Assembly: GCA_039180675.1 (NCBI GenBank)
Contig: JBCDDC010000004.1
Location: forward strand, 124,001-188,000
Origin: Thermohalobaculum sp039180675
GTDB taxonomy: Bacteria > Pseudomonadota > Alphaproteobacteria > Rhodobacterales > Rhodobacteraceae
Reading direction: 5' to 3'
DNA length: 64,000 bases
Shown here: piece by piece, positions 49,783-58,572 of the stretch
Layout: each line of letters opens with the position of its first letter
Position numbering within the stretch: position 1 is the stretch's first letter
Translations under genes and position numbers: made by a program
Notes under the pieces: generated by a model
Database searches by the model: none
Told to the model about the DNA's origin: nothing
The model's input: the letters and a program-made list of their open reading frames with translations, nothing else

Positions 49783-50220
49783 TCAGCGCAGCGGCCGGCT
49801 TGGCACCCAGCAATACCCGTCTGGATCGAGGATGTAGGCCTCACGCAGCCCGTGAGGCTTGTCGGCCGACTCCTGCAGGATATGCGCGCCGAACGCTTCC
49901 GCCCGCCGGACCGCCTCCTCCGGGTCGGTGTCGTAGAGCCGTATCTCCATCCCACCACCCCGCGGCCCGGCCTCCGGCACCAGCGAGAGCAGCGGGTTGG
50001 AGTGGTAGGTGTGGTCGGGATGGACCTGAAACACCTGATCGCCATAGGCCATGAAGGCGAAATCCTTGTCGGCGCGGAGCGTGCGCATCCCCAGCACCTC
50101 GGTGAGGAAGGCGACCTCGGCCATGACGTCGCGGACAAGCAGGTTCAGGCCGAGCCCCCTCAGTGCCTTTCCCATGTCGTCAGCTTCCATCCTGCCCAGA
50201 CTGTCAGGATCGTGGCTCAT
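49783..50220 (-). CDS. Glyoxalase/bleomycin-resistance fold (VOC) protein
   Basis: A 145-residue vicinal-oxygen-chelate protein. The pattern GLNLLVRDVMAEVAFLTEVLGM, an inner FQVHPDHTYHSN and a final GLREAYILDPDGYCWVPSRPL are typical of the fold, with metal-ligand His and Glu/Asp candidates in those segments. The reaction is not predictable. ATG 50220 has an AGAGGGG site. It follows the GFA-type gene after nine bases, so the two are probably co-transcribed. Confidence 0.8.
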   Translation of the reverse strand: MSHDPDSLGRMEADDMGKALRGLGLNLLVRDVMAEVAFLTEVLGMRTLRADKDFAFMAYGDQVFQVHPDHTYHSNPLLSLVPEAGPRGGGMEIRLYDTDPEEAVRRAEAFGAHILQESADKPHGLREAYILDPDGYCWVPSRPLR

Positions 50221-50229
50221 GGACCCCTC

Positions 50230-50655
50230 TTACCGCCACTTGGGCAATTCGCCTGTGAACCCTTGTTCGAAACTCGTCATGTCGGGGAAGTCGGGGGCCC
50301 AGGGCACCCGGCTGCGTGTCCAGATCTGGTAGCGGGGCTCGAACACGCTCTGATCATCGAGCGTGCCGGCCTTGAGCGACAGCCGCTCCGCCACCGGCCA
50401 CTGGGTCACGTAGAGCTGCGAGTGGCAGGCGGCGCAGATATGCCGCGCGATGGTGCGCCCGCTTTCTGCCGTGACCGTGCTCTTCGCCGTCTCCCCCGTC
50501 ACTTTGAAATCCGCCGAGGCAACGACGATGGCGGCATGCCACGCGCCGCCGCCATGCTTCCTGCAATCGCTGCAATGGCAAAGGTAATGCAGCTCCGACG
50601 GGGTCTCGACCTCATAGCGAACAGCGCCGCACATGCATCCGCCTGTGAGCTTCAT
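50230..50655 (-). CDS. GFA-family zinc protein
   Basis: A 141-residue protein of the glutathione-dependent formaldehyde-activating (GFA) family. The zinc-binding cysteines are in GGCMCGAVRY (Cys7, Cys9), CHCSDC (Cys26, Cys28, Cys31) and CAACHS (Cys74, Cys77). Most members are not true formaldehyde enzymes and have no known substrate. ATG 50655 overlaps the stop of the upstream amidotransferase gene by four bases (ATGA). Confidence 0.88.
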   Translation of the reverse strand: MKLTGGCMCGAVRYEVETPSELHYLCHCSDCRKHGGGAWHAAIVVASADFKVTGETAKSTVTAESGRTIARHICAACHSQLYVTQWPVAERLSLKAGTLDDQSVFEPRYQIWTRSRVPWAPDFPDMTSFEQGFTGELPKWR

Positions 50656-51383
50656 CCCCGCATTCCCGGGCCCTGGGCGCAAGCCTGAAGCCAGTTCATG
50701 TAGACCCGCTCTGCTGCGGTGTTGAAACTGTTCATCTCGGTCGCGCAGGCATCGCGCAGCTTCTCGACGCCGCCTGTGCCGAAGGCCTTCTCCAGAGCAC
50801 CCGCGTACTCCGGGATATCCGCCCAATTGTCGACGGTGTCGGCCTCGACCTCCATATGGAATTGCATCGAGAAGGCGCGCGGCCCCCAGCTCATCGCCTG
50901 CACGGCGCAGTCGGGGGAGGTGGCGAGCACCTTGGCGCCGTCCGGGAGTTTGGTGACCTCGGCGGAGTGCCATTGCAGCGATTTCACCGGAAACTCGATA
51001 CCGTCGAAGAACAGGCTCTCTGCACCTTCTTCGGTAAGAAAGATGTCCATCACCCCTATCTCGGGCGTGCCGGGCCCGCAGTCGCCGCCGAGCGCGCAGG
51101 CGAGCAGCTGATGGCCGAGGCAAAGACCCATGAACGGCATGCCGCGATCGGCAACCGCCTCTTTTATAAGCACTTTTTCTGTTGCGAGCCAGGGGTGGCG
51201 ATCCTCCTGCCACGTGTCCATCGGCCCGCCCATGACCCAGAGCGCATCGAAACCGTCGAGCGGCGGGGTCGTTTCGCCCTCATCAAGCTCCACCGCCACC
51301 CAGTTGTGACCGTCCTCCGCCAGAAGCTTTCGGAAGAAGCCGGGATGCTCGCAAGAGGCGTGCTGGAGGACGAGAATGTTCAT
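50652..51383 (-). CDS. Class I glutamine amidotransferase
   Basis: A 243-residue stand-alone GATase1 domain related to GMP synthase glutaminases. The nucleophile Cys88 lies in GLCLGHQLLA, and the His/Glu pair in MQFHMEVEAD. The N-terminal LWVMGGPMDTWQEDRHPWL is the oxyanion strand region. The partner or substrate is unknown; relatives include gamma-glutamyl peptide hydrolases. ATG 51383 has a GGAG site. It heads a three-gene reverse-strand chain with the GFA and VOC genes. Confidence 0.87.
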   Translation of the reverse strand: MNILVLQHASCEHPGFFRKLLAEDGHNWVAVELDEGETTPPLDGFDALWVMGGPMDTWQEDRHPWLATEKVLIKEAVADRGMPFMGLCLGHQLLACALGGDCGPGTPEIGVMDIFLTEEGAESLFFDGIEFPVKSLQWHSAEVTKLPDGAKVLATSPDCAVQAMSWGPRAFSMQFHMEVEADTVDNWADIPEYAGALEKAFGTGGVEKLRDACATEMNSFNTAAERVYMNWLQACAQGPGMRG

Positions 51384-51483
51384 GAGCTGGCTCCAACGCG
51401 GGGTCTTTGCCCCGGATCTTATCCACGGGCCGTCCCTGTTCAAGACCCGGCGGGCGTGATATTCCTCACAGGCCAAGGGTGGC

Positions 51484-51927
51484 ATGGCGAGTTATCTCTG
51501 TCTCATGCAGACGCGTAGTGCAGAACAGGCCGCTGAGACACGTCTTCTGAAGGAGACGATCGAAGCGCTCCGAACGTCCCTCGAGGAGAAGACGGCTGAA
51601 TTGAACGCGGGCGTCCAGGAAGCCTATGCTTCGGCCAATGCCGAGGTGGAACAGTTGCGCGAGGCGATCCGGGCGCAGCGTCAGGCGCTGGAAGGTCTGA
51701 GCCACGGCAATGAAACCGCCCTCCAGGCCGAACGGGTCTCGGCCGGCAATGAGCTGGAAAACCTCAAGGATCTCGTCCGGGTGCTGCGCAGCGAAATGGA
51801 AAAGCTGCGCCGCGAACACGCCGAGGAAATCGACGACTTGAAACAGAACCACAGGCTCGAGATCTATCAGTATCGCGAGACGATCGAGGAACTGCGCAAA
51901 CGTTTGGAGGCCGGGGCAGATGCCTGA
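51484..51927 (+). CDS. Coiled-coil protein upstream of the adenylate cyclase
   Basis: A 147-residue protein that is almost entirely coiled coil (residues about 14-145, for example ETRLLKETIEALRTSLEEKTAELN and LKQNHRLEIYQYRETIEELRKRLEA), rich in Glu, Leu and Arg, with no membrane segment. No family is recognised. A second possible start is ATG 51505 (MQTRSAEQ). It overlaps the cyclase start by eight bases, so the two are translated together and the protein may be a partner of the cyclase. Confidence 0.75.
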   Translation: MASYLCLMQTRSAEQAAETRLLKETIEALRTSLEEKTAELNAGVQEAYASANAEVEQLREAIRAQRQALEGLSHGNETALQAERVSAGNELENLKDLVRVLRSEMEKLRREHAEEIDDLKQNHRLEIYQYRETIEELRKRLEAGADA

Positions 51928-54181
51928 AGACGTCACTTCCGGCCAGGACGCACGGCACCTGCAGCTTTTGCTGGACGTCTCGCGGCAGGTGGCGGCGATG
52001 GACACGCTCGACGCCGTGCTCGACAAGCTCGTCGCCGTGGCCGTGCAGGAGACGAATGCTGAGAGGGGCTCGCTCTTCCTGCGCGACGAGCAGACCGGAG
52101 AGCTCTATTCCCGCGTCGCGCAGGGCGTGCGCACCCGTGAGATTCGAATGCTGGCCAACGAGGGGATCGCGGGGGCGGTCTACCGCTCTGGTCAGGGTGA
52201 GATCATCGAGAACGCCTATGACGACCCGCGCTTTAACCCGAAAGTCGATGAGGAGACCGGGTTCAAGACCAAATCGCTGCTGTCCGTGCCCCTGCGCAAC
52301 GCGAAGGGCCGTATCATCGGGGTCACCCAGATCCTGAACAAACGCGATGGCCTGTTCACCGAGCACGACATGGCGATTGTGGACGGCGTGACAACGCAAT
52401 GCGCGATCACGCTCGAGTCGATCCAGATGGTCGAGCATATCGAGACCGTTCAGACCCGCGAGAAGGAGTTCCTGAACGTCGTCACCGACATGACCTCGGA
52501 TTTGGATCTGACTCGGCTGTTGCAGAAGGTGATGAGCGAGGCGAGCCGGATGCTGGACGCCGAACGCTCCACCCTGTTCCTGAACGATGAGGCGACGGGG
52601 GAGCTTTTCTCCCATGTGGGTGAGGGGCTGAACGCGACCGCGATTCGCCTGCCGAACCATCTTGGGATCGCCGGGACGGTCTTCACCTCCGGTGTCTCGG
52701 TCAACATTCCGCATGCCTATGCAGACCTGCGGTTCAACCCGAGCTTCGACAAGCAGACGGGATTTTTCACCCGGTCGATCCTCTGCGTTCCCGTTGTGAA
52801 CAAGCAGGGGAAAGTCATTGGTGTCACACAGGTTTTGAATAAGCGCGGCGGACCGTTCTCGGAGGAAGATGAAAGCCGTCTGAGGGCATTTACCGCACAG
52901 ATCTCGATCGGGCTCGAGAACGCCAAGCTCTTCGACGACGTGCAGTCGATGAAGAACTACAACGAGTCGATGCTGGAATCGATGTCGAACGGGGTGATCA
53001 CCTTCGACGACAAATGCGTGGCGAAAACCTGCAACGCGGCAAGCCTGCGGATCCTCAAGGCCAAGGAAGCGGACCTGATCGGCAAGCCGGTCGAGGAGCT
53101 TTTCGGTGAAAGCGCGCCCTGGCTGGTCGAGCGGGTCAAGCGGGTCGAGGAGACCCGCACGAACGAGAGTGCGGTGGATCTGGAACTGACGTTGCCGAGC
53201 GGTACGGTCTCGGCCAACATCACCGTCCTGCCGCTCACCTCGGGCGAGGGCGGCTCGCTCGGCACGCTGGTGATCCTTGAGGACATCAGCTCGGAGAAGC
53301 GGGTCAAATCGACCATGTCGCGCTACATGGACCCGGAGCTTGCGGATCGGCTGTTGGCCGAGGGCGGGCAGGAGGAACTGCTGGGCGGGCAGGATACGAC
53401 TGCCACGGTGCTCTTCTCCGATATCCGTAGCTTCACCACCATCACGGAGAAACTGGGCGCGCAGGGCACGGTTGCGCTGCTCAACGAGTATTTCGAGCGG
53501 ATGGTGGATTGCATCTCCGACGAGGGCGGGATCCTCGACAAGTTCATCGGTGATGCGATCATGGCGGCCTTCGGCGTGCCGGTCACCCGCGGTGAGGACG
53601 AGGACCGGGCAATGCGCGCGGCGATCCAGATGGTCTCGAGCCTCTGGGAGTGGAACGAGGAGCGCGACGAGAAGGGGCTCCTGACGCTCGACATGGGGAT
53701 CGGGCTCAACACTGACCGGATCGTCGCGGGAAACATCGGCTCGCCCAAGCGGATGGACTACACGATGATCGGCGATGGCGTGAACCTGTCGGCGCGGCTG
53801 GAGAGTGCCTGCAAGCAATACCGGGCGAAGATCCTGCTCTCGGAGTTCACCCATCAGCGGCTGCGGGGCATCTACCGGACCCGCGAGGTCGACAAGGTGG
53901 TGGTCCGCGGCAAGACCGAGCCGGTCGGCATCTACGAGGTTCTCGATTATCACGGCGCGAAGAGCTTTCCCAATATCTCCGACGTGCTCGGCCATTTCGC
54001 CGAGGGTCTGAAGCTCTATCGCGGGCAGGATTGGGACAAGGCGATCCAAGCGTTCGAGCAGGCGCTCAAGGGGAACCCGGACGATTACCTCTCGGCCATG
54101 TATGTGGAGCGCTGCCACACGCTGAAGGCGACACCGCCAAGCAGCACCTGGAATGGCGTCTGGGTGCTGAGCGAGAAGTAA
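51920..54181 (+). CDS. GAF-GAF-PAS-adenylate cyclase with C-terminal TPR-like tail
   Basis: A 753-residue soluble cyclase. Two GAF domains (about residues 25-175 and 205-350) with FNPKVDEETGFKTKSLLSVPL and FNPSFDKQTGFFTRSILCVPV are followed by a PAS domain (about 365-470). The class III cyclase domain (about 490-670) has the metal Asp residues in LFSDIRSF and FIGDAIMAAFG. The Lys in DKFIGD and Asp in MDYTMIGDGVNLSARLE indicate ATP, so the product should be cAMP. A TPR-like repeat (GLKLYRGQDWDKAIQAFEQALKGNPDDY) is at the end. GAF ligands are unknown. It overlaps the coiled-coil gene. Confidence 0.92.
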   Translation: MPEDVTSGQDARHLQLLLDVSRQVAAMDTLDAVLDKLVAVAVQETNAERGSLFLRDEQTGELYSRVAQGVRTREIRMLANEGIAGAVYRSGQGEIIENAYDDPRFNPKVDEETGFKTKSLLSVPLRNAKGRIIGVTQILNKRDGLFTEHDMAIVDGVTTQCAITLESIQMVEHIETVQTREKEFLNVVTDMTSDLDLTRLLQKVMSEASRMLDAERSTLFLNDEATGELFSHVGEGLNATAIRLPNHLGIAGTVFTSGVSVNIPHAYADLRFNPSFDKQTGFFTRSILCVPVVNKQGKVIGVTQVLNKRGGPFSEEDESRLRAFTAQISIGLENAKLFDDVQSMKNYNESMLESMSNGVITFDDKCVAKTCNAASLRILKAKEADLIGKPVEELFGESAPWLVERVKRVEETRTNESAVDLELTLPSGTVSANITVLPLTSGEGGSLGTLVILEDISSEKRVKSTMSRYMDPELADRLLAEGGQEELLGGQDTTATVLFSDIRSFTTITEKLGAQGTVALLNEYFERMVDCISDEGGILDKFIGDAIMAAFGVPVTRGEDEDRAMRAAIQMVSSLWEWNEERDEKGLLTLDMGIGLNTDRIVAGNIGSPKRMDYTMIGDGVNLSARLESACKQYRAKILLSEFTHQRLRGIYRTREVDKVVVRGKTEPVGIYEVLDYHGAKSFPNISDVLGHFAEGLKLYRGQDWDKAIQAFEQALKGNPDDYLSAMYVERCHTLKATPPSSTWNGVWVLSEK

Positions 54182-54331
54182 TCGGTTAGGGCTCGCAGGG
54201 TTCCGGGTGTTGAAAGTCAGCCGCTTGGAGATGAGTGAGCCGATTTAGGACAGCACAGCCGTATCCGCTGCCACCCGCTTGCATTTGCGCCCCTACTCTA
54301 TACGTCTCGGTCATAGCCTTCGCGAGGATTC

Positions 54332-54724
54332 ATGCCGCAAGCCTCTGAAATTGCTATCGTCTATGATGGAGAGTGCCCGTTCTGCTCCGCTTATGTGGGC
54401 ATGGTGCGGCTCCGCGAGGCGGCGGGGCGGGTGCATCTGCTCGATGCCAGGGAAGGCGGGCCGGAGGTTGAGCGGATCCGCGCGGCTGGACTGGATCTCG
54501 ATGAGGGTATGGTCCTCCTGATGGGGGATGAGATGTATCATGGTGCCGACTGTATTCACCGGATGGGGCTGATGACCACCGAGTCCGGCGTCTTCAACCG
54601 TCTGAATGCGTGGGTGTTCCGCTCCCCCGGCCGGTCGCGGTTTCTCTATCCGATCCTGCGCGCCGGGCGGAACCTGGCGCTGAAGATCCTGGGGCGCAAG
54701 AAGATCTCGGGCGAGGCGTTCTAG
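54332..54724 (+). CDS. DCC-type thiol-disulfide oxidoreductase (DUF393)
   Basis: A 130-residue DUF393/DCC protein. The family-defining IVYDGECPFCSAYV carries a CxxC-like pair (Cys15 and Cys18), and the pattern LLMGDEMYHGADCIHRMGLM follows. The C-terminus is hydrophobic and basic. Members are predicted thiol-disulfide oxidoreductases without a known substrate. It ends overlapping the convergent MFS gene by four bases. Confidence 0.87.
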   Translation: MPQASEIAIVYDGECPFCSAYVGMVRLREAAGRVHLLDAREGGPEVERIRAAGLDLDEGMVLLMGDEMYHGADCIHRMGLMTTESGVFNRLNAWVFRSPGRSRFLYPILRAGRNLALKILGRKKISGEAF

Positions 54725-55896
54725 GCCGCGCGATAGCGGATCATGCACCAGATCCCGATGGCGGGACCGATGGCCATGACGGCGAGAACTGTCGGCCAGC
54801 CCCAACTCTCTGCAAGCACCGGCATCGTCTGAACCGTGACCGCCGTCAGCAGAAATCCGAATGCGTTCTGAATGGTCAGGAGCGAGCCCGCACGTTCTGG
54901 CGGTGCGTTGTCGGCGACGAGTGTCGAGTATTGCGCGCTGTCGGGAATGATCAGGATGCCCCAGACGATCAGGATCCCCATCATAAGCCAGACCGGTCCG
55001 CCGAAGAACACTGCGGCCAACAGCGCCGCGCTGCCCGATCCGATCAGACACAGCATCGCGATTCTGTCGCAGCCATAGCGGTCGCCCCAGAGGCCGGCAG
55101 GGACGCAGGCAATGCCACCGAGCGCGATTGCCAGGAACGCGGTCAGTTTGGCTAGGTCGGCGGGGCCCTCGATCCCGCCCTCGCTGAAACTGACGCTCCC
55201 GATCACCCCAACCCAGGCCCAGAAGGCGTAAAGTTCCCACATGTGGCCAAGATAGCCGAGGATCGCGAGGCGGATCCGGCGGTTGGTCCAGGCGAGGCCG
55301 ACTGCGGCGAGGTCCAGCCTCGGCGCCTTGGCGTGATGCGGGCCGAGGCTGATCGCCAGGATGCCGATTGCGCCCAGGGTCGCGATCCCGGTGGTCGCCC
55401 AGATGGTGACCCGCCAGTCCGCCCCGCCGAAAAGTGCGATCAGGTGCGGCGAGGCGGAGCCCAGGGTGAGCGCGCCAACGAGGCTCCCGACCAGCAGCGC
55501 CCGGTCTGTCTTGCCCCAGCCGACTGCGATTTTCATCCCAACCGGATAGACGCCGGCCATTGCCGCACCCGTGACCGCGCGCAAGGCCATCGCCTCGGGC
55601 CCGCCGAGCGGGGCGACGAGAAGGCCGAGGTTCGCGATGGCCGCGATGACGGCCGAGACGGCGAAGACGCACCTGGGATCGTAGCGGTCGGCGAGGCCCA
55701 GGAAGGCGTAGAAGAACGCGCCTCCTGCAAAGCCGAGTTGCACGGCGGTCGACAGCCAGGCGAGGCGGGCAGGGGTCAGGCCCGCCTCCCGCCCCATCTC
55801 TCCCAGCACGGCGGCAGACGAGAACCAGAGCGACAGCACACCGATCTGGGTGACGATCAGCACCCCGATCGAAAACGCTTTTGATTTGCCTGACAT
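54721..55896 (-). CDS. MFS transporter
   Basis: A 391-residue major facilitator protein with about 12 hydrophobic segments, such as IGVLIVTQIGVLSLWFSSAAVL and GSLVGALTLGSASPHLIALF. The loop FLGLADRYDPR resembles the MFS motif A, repeated as GLWGDRYGCDR in the second half. The transported compound is unknown. ATG 55896 has a GGGAG site; earlier in-frame ATGs lack one. It is divergent from the PLP enzyme gene, with only 51 bases between them. Confidence 0.88.
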   Translation of the reverse strand: MSGKSKAFSIGVLIVTQIGVLSLWFSSAAVLGEMGREAGLTPARLAWLSTAVQLGFAGGAFFYAFLGLADRYDPRCVFAVSAVIAAIANLGLLVAPLGGPEAMALRAVTGAAMAGVYPVGMKIAVGWGKTDRALLVGSLVGALTLGSASPHLIALFGGADWRVTIWATTGIATLGAIGILAISLGPHHAKAPRLDLAAVGLAWTNRRIRLAILGYLGHMWELYAFWAWVGVIGSVSFSEGGIEGPADLAKLTAFLAIALGGIACVPAGLWGDRYGCDRIAMLCLIGSGSAALLAAVFFGGPVWLMMGILIVWGILIIPDSAQYSTLVADNAPPERAGSLLTIQNAFGFLLTAVTVQTMPVLAESWGWPTVLAVMAIGPAIGIWCMIRYRAA

Positions 55897-55947
55897 GCCC
55901 GCTCCCGGATAGACGTCTCCGCCTAGCATAGAACCGGAGCGCCGCCC

Positions 55948-57135
55948 ATGACCGACAACACCGACCCTGATCACCGTTCAGTCGTCAGGCGGCAGGGGAT
56001 GCCCGGCTCGGTCTCGACCCCGGTGGTCAATCCGATCTGCCCATCGGTCGTGTTCGCCTCACCCGATGCCGATACGCTGGATGCGCAGTATGAGGGGCGG
56101 GTGGAAGGATTCACCTATGCCCGCGAAGGGCATCCCAACTGGTCCGCGCTGGCGGCCAAGCTCGACTGGATGGAAGGGGTGGAGGGTGGCTTCGTCACAG
56201 GTTCCGGCATGGCGGCGGTTGGTGCGATGTTCCAATCGGTTGTGCAGGCGGGTGATCATGTGGTGGCGGGCGACCAGCTATACGGCCGCAGCCTGCGCAT
56301 GCTGAATGAGGAACTGCCGCGCTGGGGGGCGACGGTGAGCTTTGCCGACCCGACCGACGGTGCGGCCATTGCCGCCGCAATCCGGCCCGAGACGAAGATG
56401 GTGCTGGTCGAGGTCGTCTCGAATCCGACGCTCCGGGTTGCGGATATGGAGGCAATCTCAAAGGTCTGCCGGGAGCGGGGTGTGTTGCTGGTGGTCGACA
56501 ACACCTTCACGACGCCCCGGCTTTACCGCCCGTTTGAGCATGGCGCTGATGTCGTGATCCACTCGGTCACCAAGATGCTCGCGGGCCACTCGGACGTCAC
56601 GCTTGGCTATGTCGCGGCGAAAGATCCGGCGATCCGGCAGCGGCTCAAGGATGTGGTTATCACTTGGGGGATGACGCCGAGCCCGTTCGACTGCTGGCTG
56701 GCGGAGCGGGGGCTGAACACTTTCGATCTGCGTTTCGACCGGGCGCAGCAGAATGCCGAGGTGCTGGCCCAGCATATCGCGGGGCTCAACGGCGTGGACA
56801 GCGTGCTTTACCCGACACGGCCCGACCATCCGGACCACAACCGGGCCGTGGGTCTTCTGAAGGGTGGTGGCACGATGGTCAGCTTCCGCCTAAAGGGCGA
56901 TCGCGAGGAGGTGAACCGCTTTGTCCGCGCGGCTGAGCATCTGCCCTTTGCCCCGACGCTTGGCGATGTCGCGACGACGCTGAGCCATCCGGCCTCCAGC
57001 TCCCACCGGATCCTGACGCCGGAGGCGCGCGCCGCAATCGGCATCACCGAGGGCTTCATCCGCGTCTCGGTCGGGGTCGAGGACATCAACCTTCTGACCC
57101 GCGAATTCGAAGCGGCGATCGGGGCGGCCGCATGA
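55948..57135 (+). CDS. Cys/Met metabolism PLP-dependent enzyme
   Basis: A 395-residue enzyme of the cystathionine gamma-synthase/beta-lyase/methionine gamma-lyase group. The PLP-binding Lys209 lies in IHSVTKMLAGHSDVTLGY. The YEGRVEGFTYAREGHPN region near residue 50 and the FVTGSGMAAVGAMF phosphate-binding loop are typical. It cleaves or joins C-S bonds of sulfur amino acids; the exact reaction cannot be decided. It overlaps the free methionine sulfoxide reductase gene by four bases, suggesting a methionine or cysteine salvage role. Confidence 0.9.
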   Translation: MTDNTDPDHRSVVRRQGMPGSVSTPVVNPICPSVVFASPDADTLDAQYEGRVEGFTYAREGHPNWSALAAKLDWMEGVEGGFVTGSGMAAVGAMFQSVVQAGDHVVAGDQLYGRSLRMLNEELPRWGATVSFADPTDGAAIAAAIRPETKMVLVEVVSNPTLRVADMEAISKVCRERGVLLVVDNTFTTPRLYRPFEHGADVVIHSVTKMLAGHSDVTLGYVAAKDPAIRQRLKDVVITWGMTPSPFDCWLAERGLNTFDLRFDRAQQNAEVLAQHIAGLNGVDSVLYPTRPDHPDHNRAVGLLKGGGTMVSFRLKGDREEVNRFVRAAEHLPFAPTLGDVATTLSHPASSSHRILTPEARAAIGITEGFIRVSVGVEDINLLTREFEAAIGAAA

Positions 57136-57581
57136 AAAACCCGGGCCACGCCGAGTGCCGCGCCAAGATCCGGGCGCTGACCGAGGGCGAGGCCGATGAG
57201 GTTGCGCTGATGGCAACGATCGCCTGCGAACTCTACCATCATTTCGACCGCTTCGACTGGGTCGGGTTCTACCGGGTGACCGAACCGGAGATCCTGAAAA
57301 TCGGCCCCTATCAGGGCGGACATGGGTGTTTGGTGATCCCATTCGATAAGGGCGTCTGCGGGGCCTGTGCGACGGCGGGCGAGACTCTGATCGTGCCGGA
57401 TGTCGATGCGTTTCCGGGGCACATCGCCTGCGCGAGCTCCACCCGGTCGGAGATTGTCTTGCCCGTCCGGCGCGATGCCAAGCTGATCGCTGTGCTGGAT
57501 ATCGACAGCGACACACCGGACAATTTCGACGCTCATGATCAGGCAGAGTTGGAAGCGATGCTCTCAGAGGCGTTTGGCTGA
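57132..57581 (+). CDS. msrC: Free methionine-(R)-sulfoxide reductase (GAF type)
   Basis: A 149-residue GAF-domain reductase of the YebR/fRMsr family. The three redox cysteines are present: Cys66 in GGHGCLVIP, Cys76 in KGVCGACA and Cys100 in FPGHIACAS, followed by SEIVLPV. It reduces free methionine-R-sulfoxide in the cytoplasm using thioredoxin. ATG 57132 overlaps the end of the PLP enzyme gene (ATGA), so the pair is translationally coupled. Confidence 0.9.
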   Translation: MKNPGHAECRAKIRALTEGEADEVALMATIACELYHHFDRFDWVGFYRVTEPEILKIGPYQGGHGCLVIPFDKGVCGACATAGETLIVPDVDAFPGHIACASSTRSEIVLPVRRDAKLIAVLDIDSDTPDNFDAHDQAELEAMLSEAFG

Positions 57582-58572
57582 CGGTTCCGGGCTTGCTGTC
57601 TCCCCCATCGACTCAAGGGGCTATGGGGCGTGGGTCGTTCAAAGCTCCCCTCTGTTAGCGAAAGGCGCAAAATTGGACGGTGCTTTTGCCTGGCGGAAGA
57701 ATCGACTTCTATCTTATTGGAGTGTCGACTCAATTTGACTTATCCACAGAGAAATCCATTGGAATATCAACATGTTATCCCCAAGAAAGTTGCGATGACC
57801 GACTCTTTTTTGTTGCGGAAACGGATGGCGAGTGGGACCTTCTCGTCATCGCAAAGGAGCTTCGGTTCTGGAGCGGGACGCAGCAGCCGGCGGGCGCTGG
57901 AGCGTTGATGAGAAACCCTCGGGTGGCTCGTTCTCGCAAAGGAACCCGGGCTTCGGTGGATCGCCACGATCTTCGGATCGAGGCAGTTTGTCGAAGCCAA
58001 CGGTTGAGGCGGGTCGCGGAAGGTTTTCGGACCAGATGCGGCGGTCATGGGCCCTCGGGCACGTGACAGCTTCGGGTCTTCGGACACGAGGTGCTGATCA
58101 GGTGGTCCTTCGGGGCAGCCTTTTCAGGGAGGCGTCAGGGAGTGTCCCTTGTGGGCACGATGCGTAGACCGCGTCTGTGCACCTGGCGCCTCTTCTCTTT
58201 TACACATCCGAAAATGGTGGCCTGAACGATTCAGCGGGACCCGTTTCCATTTGGATCCGAGCCCCGCTGCCAGCGTCAGCTGATGCATCACCGCGTCTTG
58301 TGCACCTGTACTAGTTTCCATACACGCGTTCGGGTAGCCAATCAATCAAGATGTGGCGTTCGAGCTTGTATGATCCGCAATTTGTGACCTCTAGCTCGAG
58401 ATTTCGCTGACGGGCTCTCGAAGACCACCAGAAAGCACCCATGATCCGATCCAAGGCCGCCGATTCGGAGGGCTCCAACTCACCGGATGGGTCGTTCGAT
58501 CAGTCTAGATGATGCGTGCAACAGCATTCCGCGCCACTGGCTAGACGCAGACCGCGCTGGCAAGGCCGCGAT
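57582..58572. other. One kilobase of gene-free, apparently decayed sequence
   Basis: This is the longest stretch without a supportable gene. Composition is mixed, with an AT-richer patch around 57640-57860. Open frames such as 57680-58066 give partly protein-like strings (FFVAETDGEWDLLVIAKELRFW) that then turn into low-quality sequence, as in a broken gene. A reverse-strand frame near 58124-58345 is similarly short. DnaA-box-like sites lie at 57740-57783. No transposase, terminal inverted repeats or RNA gene were recognised. Confidence 0.5.
57740..57783 (+). promoter_or_regulatory. Perfect and near-perfect DnaA boxes
   Basis: TTATCCACA (57740-57748) is a perfect DnaA box, and TTATCCCCA (57775-57783) is a one-mismatch version in the same orientation 35 bases on. 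Two boxes are too few to call an origin; an accidental or minor DnaA-binding site is more likely. Confidence 0.35.

Noticed and set aside
51764..54118. 784-codon open frame antisense to the adenylate cyclase
   Set aside because: It mirrors a gene with clear GAF, PAS and cyclase motifs and has no recognisable domain of its own.
58124..58345. Transposase remnant on the reverse strand
   Set aside because: The frame is short and without a transposase motif or terminal inverted repeats, so the suspicion of a decayed insertion sequence cannot be supported.
57582..58572. Replication origin at the DnaA boxes
   Set aside because: Only two boxes, no AT-rich unwinding element or further box cluster, and none of the usual origin neighbours.
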